Origin: a virus
Virus record (IMG/VR): IMGVR_UViG_3300045107_000453
Span: 1-32,500 of that record
Length of the DNA stretch: 32,500 bases
Strand: one strand, 5' to 3'
Positions 31,021-32,500 of this stretch are shown here, piece by piece; the first letter of the stretch is position 1; each line of letters opens with the position of its first letter. The notes beneath the pieces were generated by a model. It saw nothing but the letters and a program-made list of their open reading frames with translations. It searched no databases and had not been told where the DNA came from. The position numbers were made by a program, and so were the translations under genes.

Positions 31021-32500
31021 TACGATTCTCCTTGTTCTTCGACGGTAGACGGAGCAACCATCTTGATAAGTCCCTTGTAATGATCCCTGTCGACAGTCTC
31101 CATCAGCTCCAGTACTTCACGCAGTACAGGCTGTGTTTCAGCAAGGAGAGAAAGGTCGTGCTCAGGATCGGAAATCGCGCCCGCGTGCGAGTAGGTATTG
31201 AGCAGCCGCAGAATGCGGGTCTTCTTCGCGTTATCAAACAGCACACGGTCGAGGCGTGGCTGCAGATCGCCGCTCATCTCGGGGAAGCGGAATGCCAAGA
31301 ACGCCTCTAGCAAGCGGCGGGCAACATTGGGTAATCCGTAGTGATGTTCCAGTTCGATCACATCCTCACGGTTGGCTTCCACGTAAACGCGCTTGAACAG
31401 ATACTGGTACTCCGACTCGTGCTCTTCGAGGAGAGGGTCGAGATACCCTAGCTCACTGGTTCGCGATCCGTCGGCGTGTCGGCGAGAGCGAAGCAGGAAG
31501 AATCGGGCGGGCTGCGCATCAAGCTTCAGCTTTTTTCGGTGTTTGTTTATATAGTGGAACCAGTTCTTCACCAGCCTGAAGAACGAGAAGCTGTGCGTGA
31601 AGATGAAAAGCTGCCCGGCCTCCTTGGTACGCTCCTTCATGTAACCGAAGGCCGAGAACAGCGCGTTGTCGTCTAGGCTCGACACTGGGTCGTCAATGAC
31701 GACGATTCCGTTCTTGAGATCGAAAGACTTGTCCTGCAGTGACTTGAGGAAATACAGGAACGCTATCGCCGTACGCTCCCCCTCGCTCAAGTGCGCCACA
31801 TACTCGCCATTACGGGTCAAAGCGTAGCCAGTACCCTTCGTTTCGAAGCGCAGTTCGTCGCGGCCAAGATAGGCGCGCAACTCCGACGTCAGCTCATCAG
31901 CAGCGCGACGATGTTCGAGAATGTCACGCTCCAACGTTTCAATCTTCGTCTGCGTCTCGGTCTGCTGCTTTTTGACAGCTTCCAGCGCGGCGGTTGCAGT
32001 CTTTACAGCATCGGACAGTTGCGCAAATTCAGCCTGTGCCTCGGCAACGTACGAAACCTCCAGCTTCTTGCAGGCTTCATCTACGGAGGCCTTGAACTGC
32101 GCTGAGATCTGGTTGTGCTTCTCGATGACCGCGTTGAATGCGGCGGCAGAATCGGTGAGCGAAGAGCGCATCACACCAGGAACGGGTGTCGCCGTGGTGG
32201 TCGGTGCGAATGGCTGATCGCGTTTCGCAGCCACACGCGCAATGAGCGCGTCAATCGCAGCTCCCAGTTCCGAACATACCGCTGAAACATTTTGGCCCGC
32301 TGCCGACGCATCAGACGCGAGCGCCTCGTAGAAGCGCGAAACGTCGGGAAGCGACAGCGAGTCCAATGTCCGCTTGATCGACTCCAGCTTCTTGAGAAGA
32401 GCGGATAGGTCTTGCTGAAACCTCGCGAAGGCGTCGTTGAAATGGGCTTCGAGTGCAGCCCGACGTGCCCCATTAAGCGGTTGCAGACAAAAGCGGCAAG
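31020..32500 (-). CDS. AAA_13-family ATPase, candidate PrrC/RloC-type anticodon nuclease (N-terminus outside window)
   Basis: The frame stays open to the right edge, so at least 492 residues are visible and the Walker A region is missing. The visible part starts [20 protein letters not shown], a C-x2-C motif common in AAA_13 proteins. A long helical, coiled-coil-like region follows, then the ABC signature [19 protein letters not shown], Walker B/D-loop [18 protein letters not shown], and the switch THSFSFFRL. The C-terminus holds ARRLLEAF (R-x3-E) and, 40 residues on, NTYSHAG (His). This pattern is like the R/E/H anticodon nuclease site of PrrC and RloC. PrrC and RloC are encoded within type I R-M loci, as here. 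The stop overlaps hsdR. Nuclease activity is inferred. Confidence 0.8.

Overview
The window is about 65% GC and holds most of the late half of a lambda-organised, long-tailed (siphovirus-type) prophage on the plus strand, followed by part of a minus-strand type I restriction-modification locus. The high GC, the codon use and the mix of gene families (lambda-type head, DUF2163-type tail tip, small DUF genes) suggest a proteobacterial host, most likely a betaproteobacterium (Burkholderiales or Rhodocyclales). That placement is an inference from gene content. No rRNA, tRNA, integrase or attachment site was found.

Left part (1-4660). The end of a DUF6362-like HTH gene is followed by a noncoding stretch with three GGTTACC repeats and a terminator hairpin. 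Next come two tandem, overlapping genes that each fuse a ParB-like N-terminal domain to a beta-class DNA methyltransferase. Three small minus-strand genes follow: an unnamed conserved phage gene, a DUF3489 gene and a DUF6900 gene. Each is preceded, at almost the same distance, by a copy of one ~33-bp leader repeat.

Packaging, head and tail (4656-25243). The order is close to lambda: small terminase, large terminase, two fibre-like genes, gpW, portal, S49 protease with an apparent nested scaffold start, gpD-like decoration, gpE-like capsid, head-tail completion, tail terminator, DUF7210, tail tube, tail assembly chaperone with a possible -1 frameshift partner, DUF6441, and tape measure. The tail tip follows: a jelly-roll-like protein, a distal-tail-like protein, a DUF2163/gpL-like protein with a four-Cys pattern, two small proteins and a gpJ-like tip protein. 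Two host-interaction candidates close the module: a family 2 glycosyltransferase-like protein and a DUF2793 protein. Most genes overlap by 1-4 bases (TGATG or ATGA), so the block looks like one translationally coupled late operon. It ends at a 13-bp-stem terminator.

Lysis (25320-26852). Two small membrane proteins (DUF6127-like and DUF7940/holin-like), a GH24 lysozyme with an N-terminal signal-anchor-like helix, and an Rz spanin with Rz1 embedded in another frame.

Restriction and defence block (26896-32500, minus strand). Transcribed from right to left are an AAA_13-family ATPase that runs off the window edge, HsdR, an unannotated 29-residue ORF, and a GIY-YIG nuclease. Neighbours overlap by 1 base or lie 1 base apart. 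The ATPase carries an R-x3-E ... H pattern like the PrrC/RloC anticodon nucleases, which are known to sit inside type I R-M loci. HsdM and HsdS are presumably just beyond the right edge. The ATPase/anticodon-nuclease candidate and its coupled partners are the most interesting part of the window. The three-copy leader repeat comes next.
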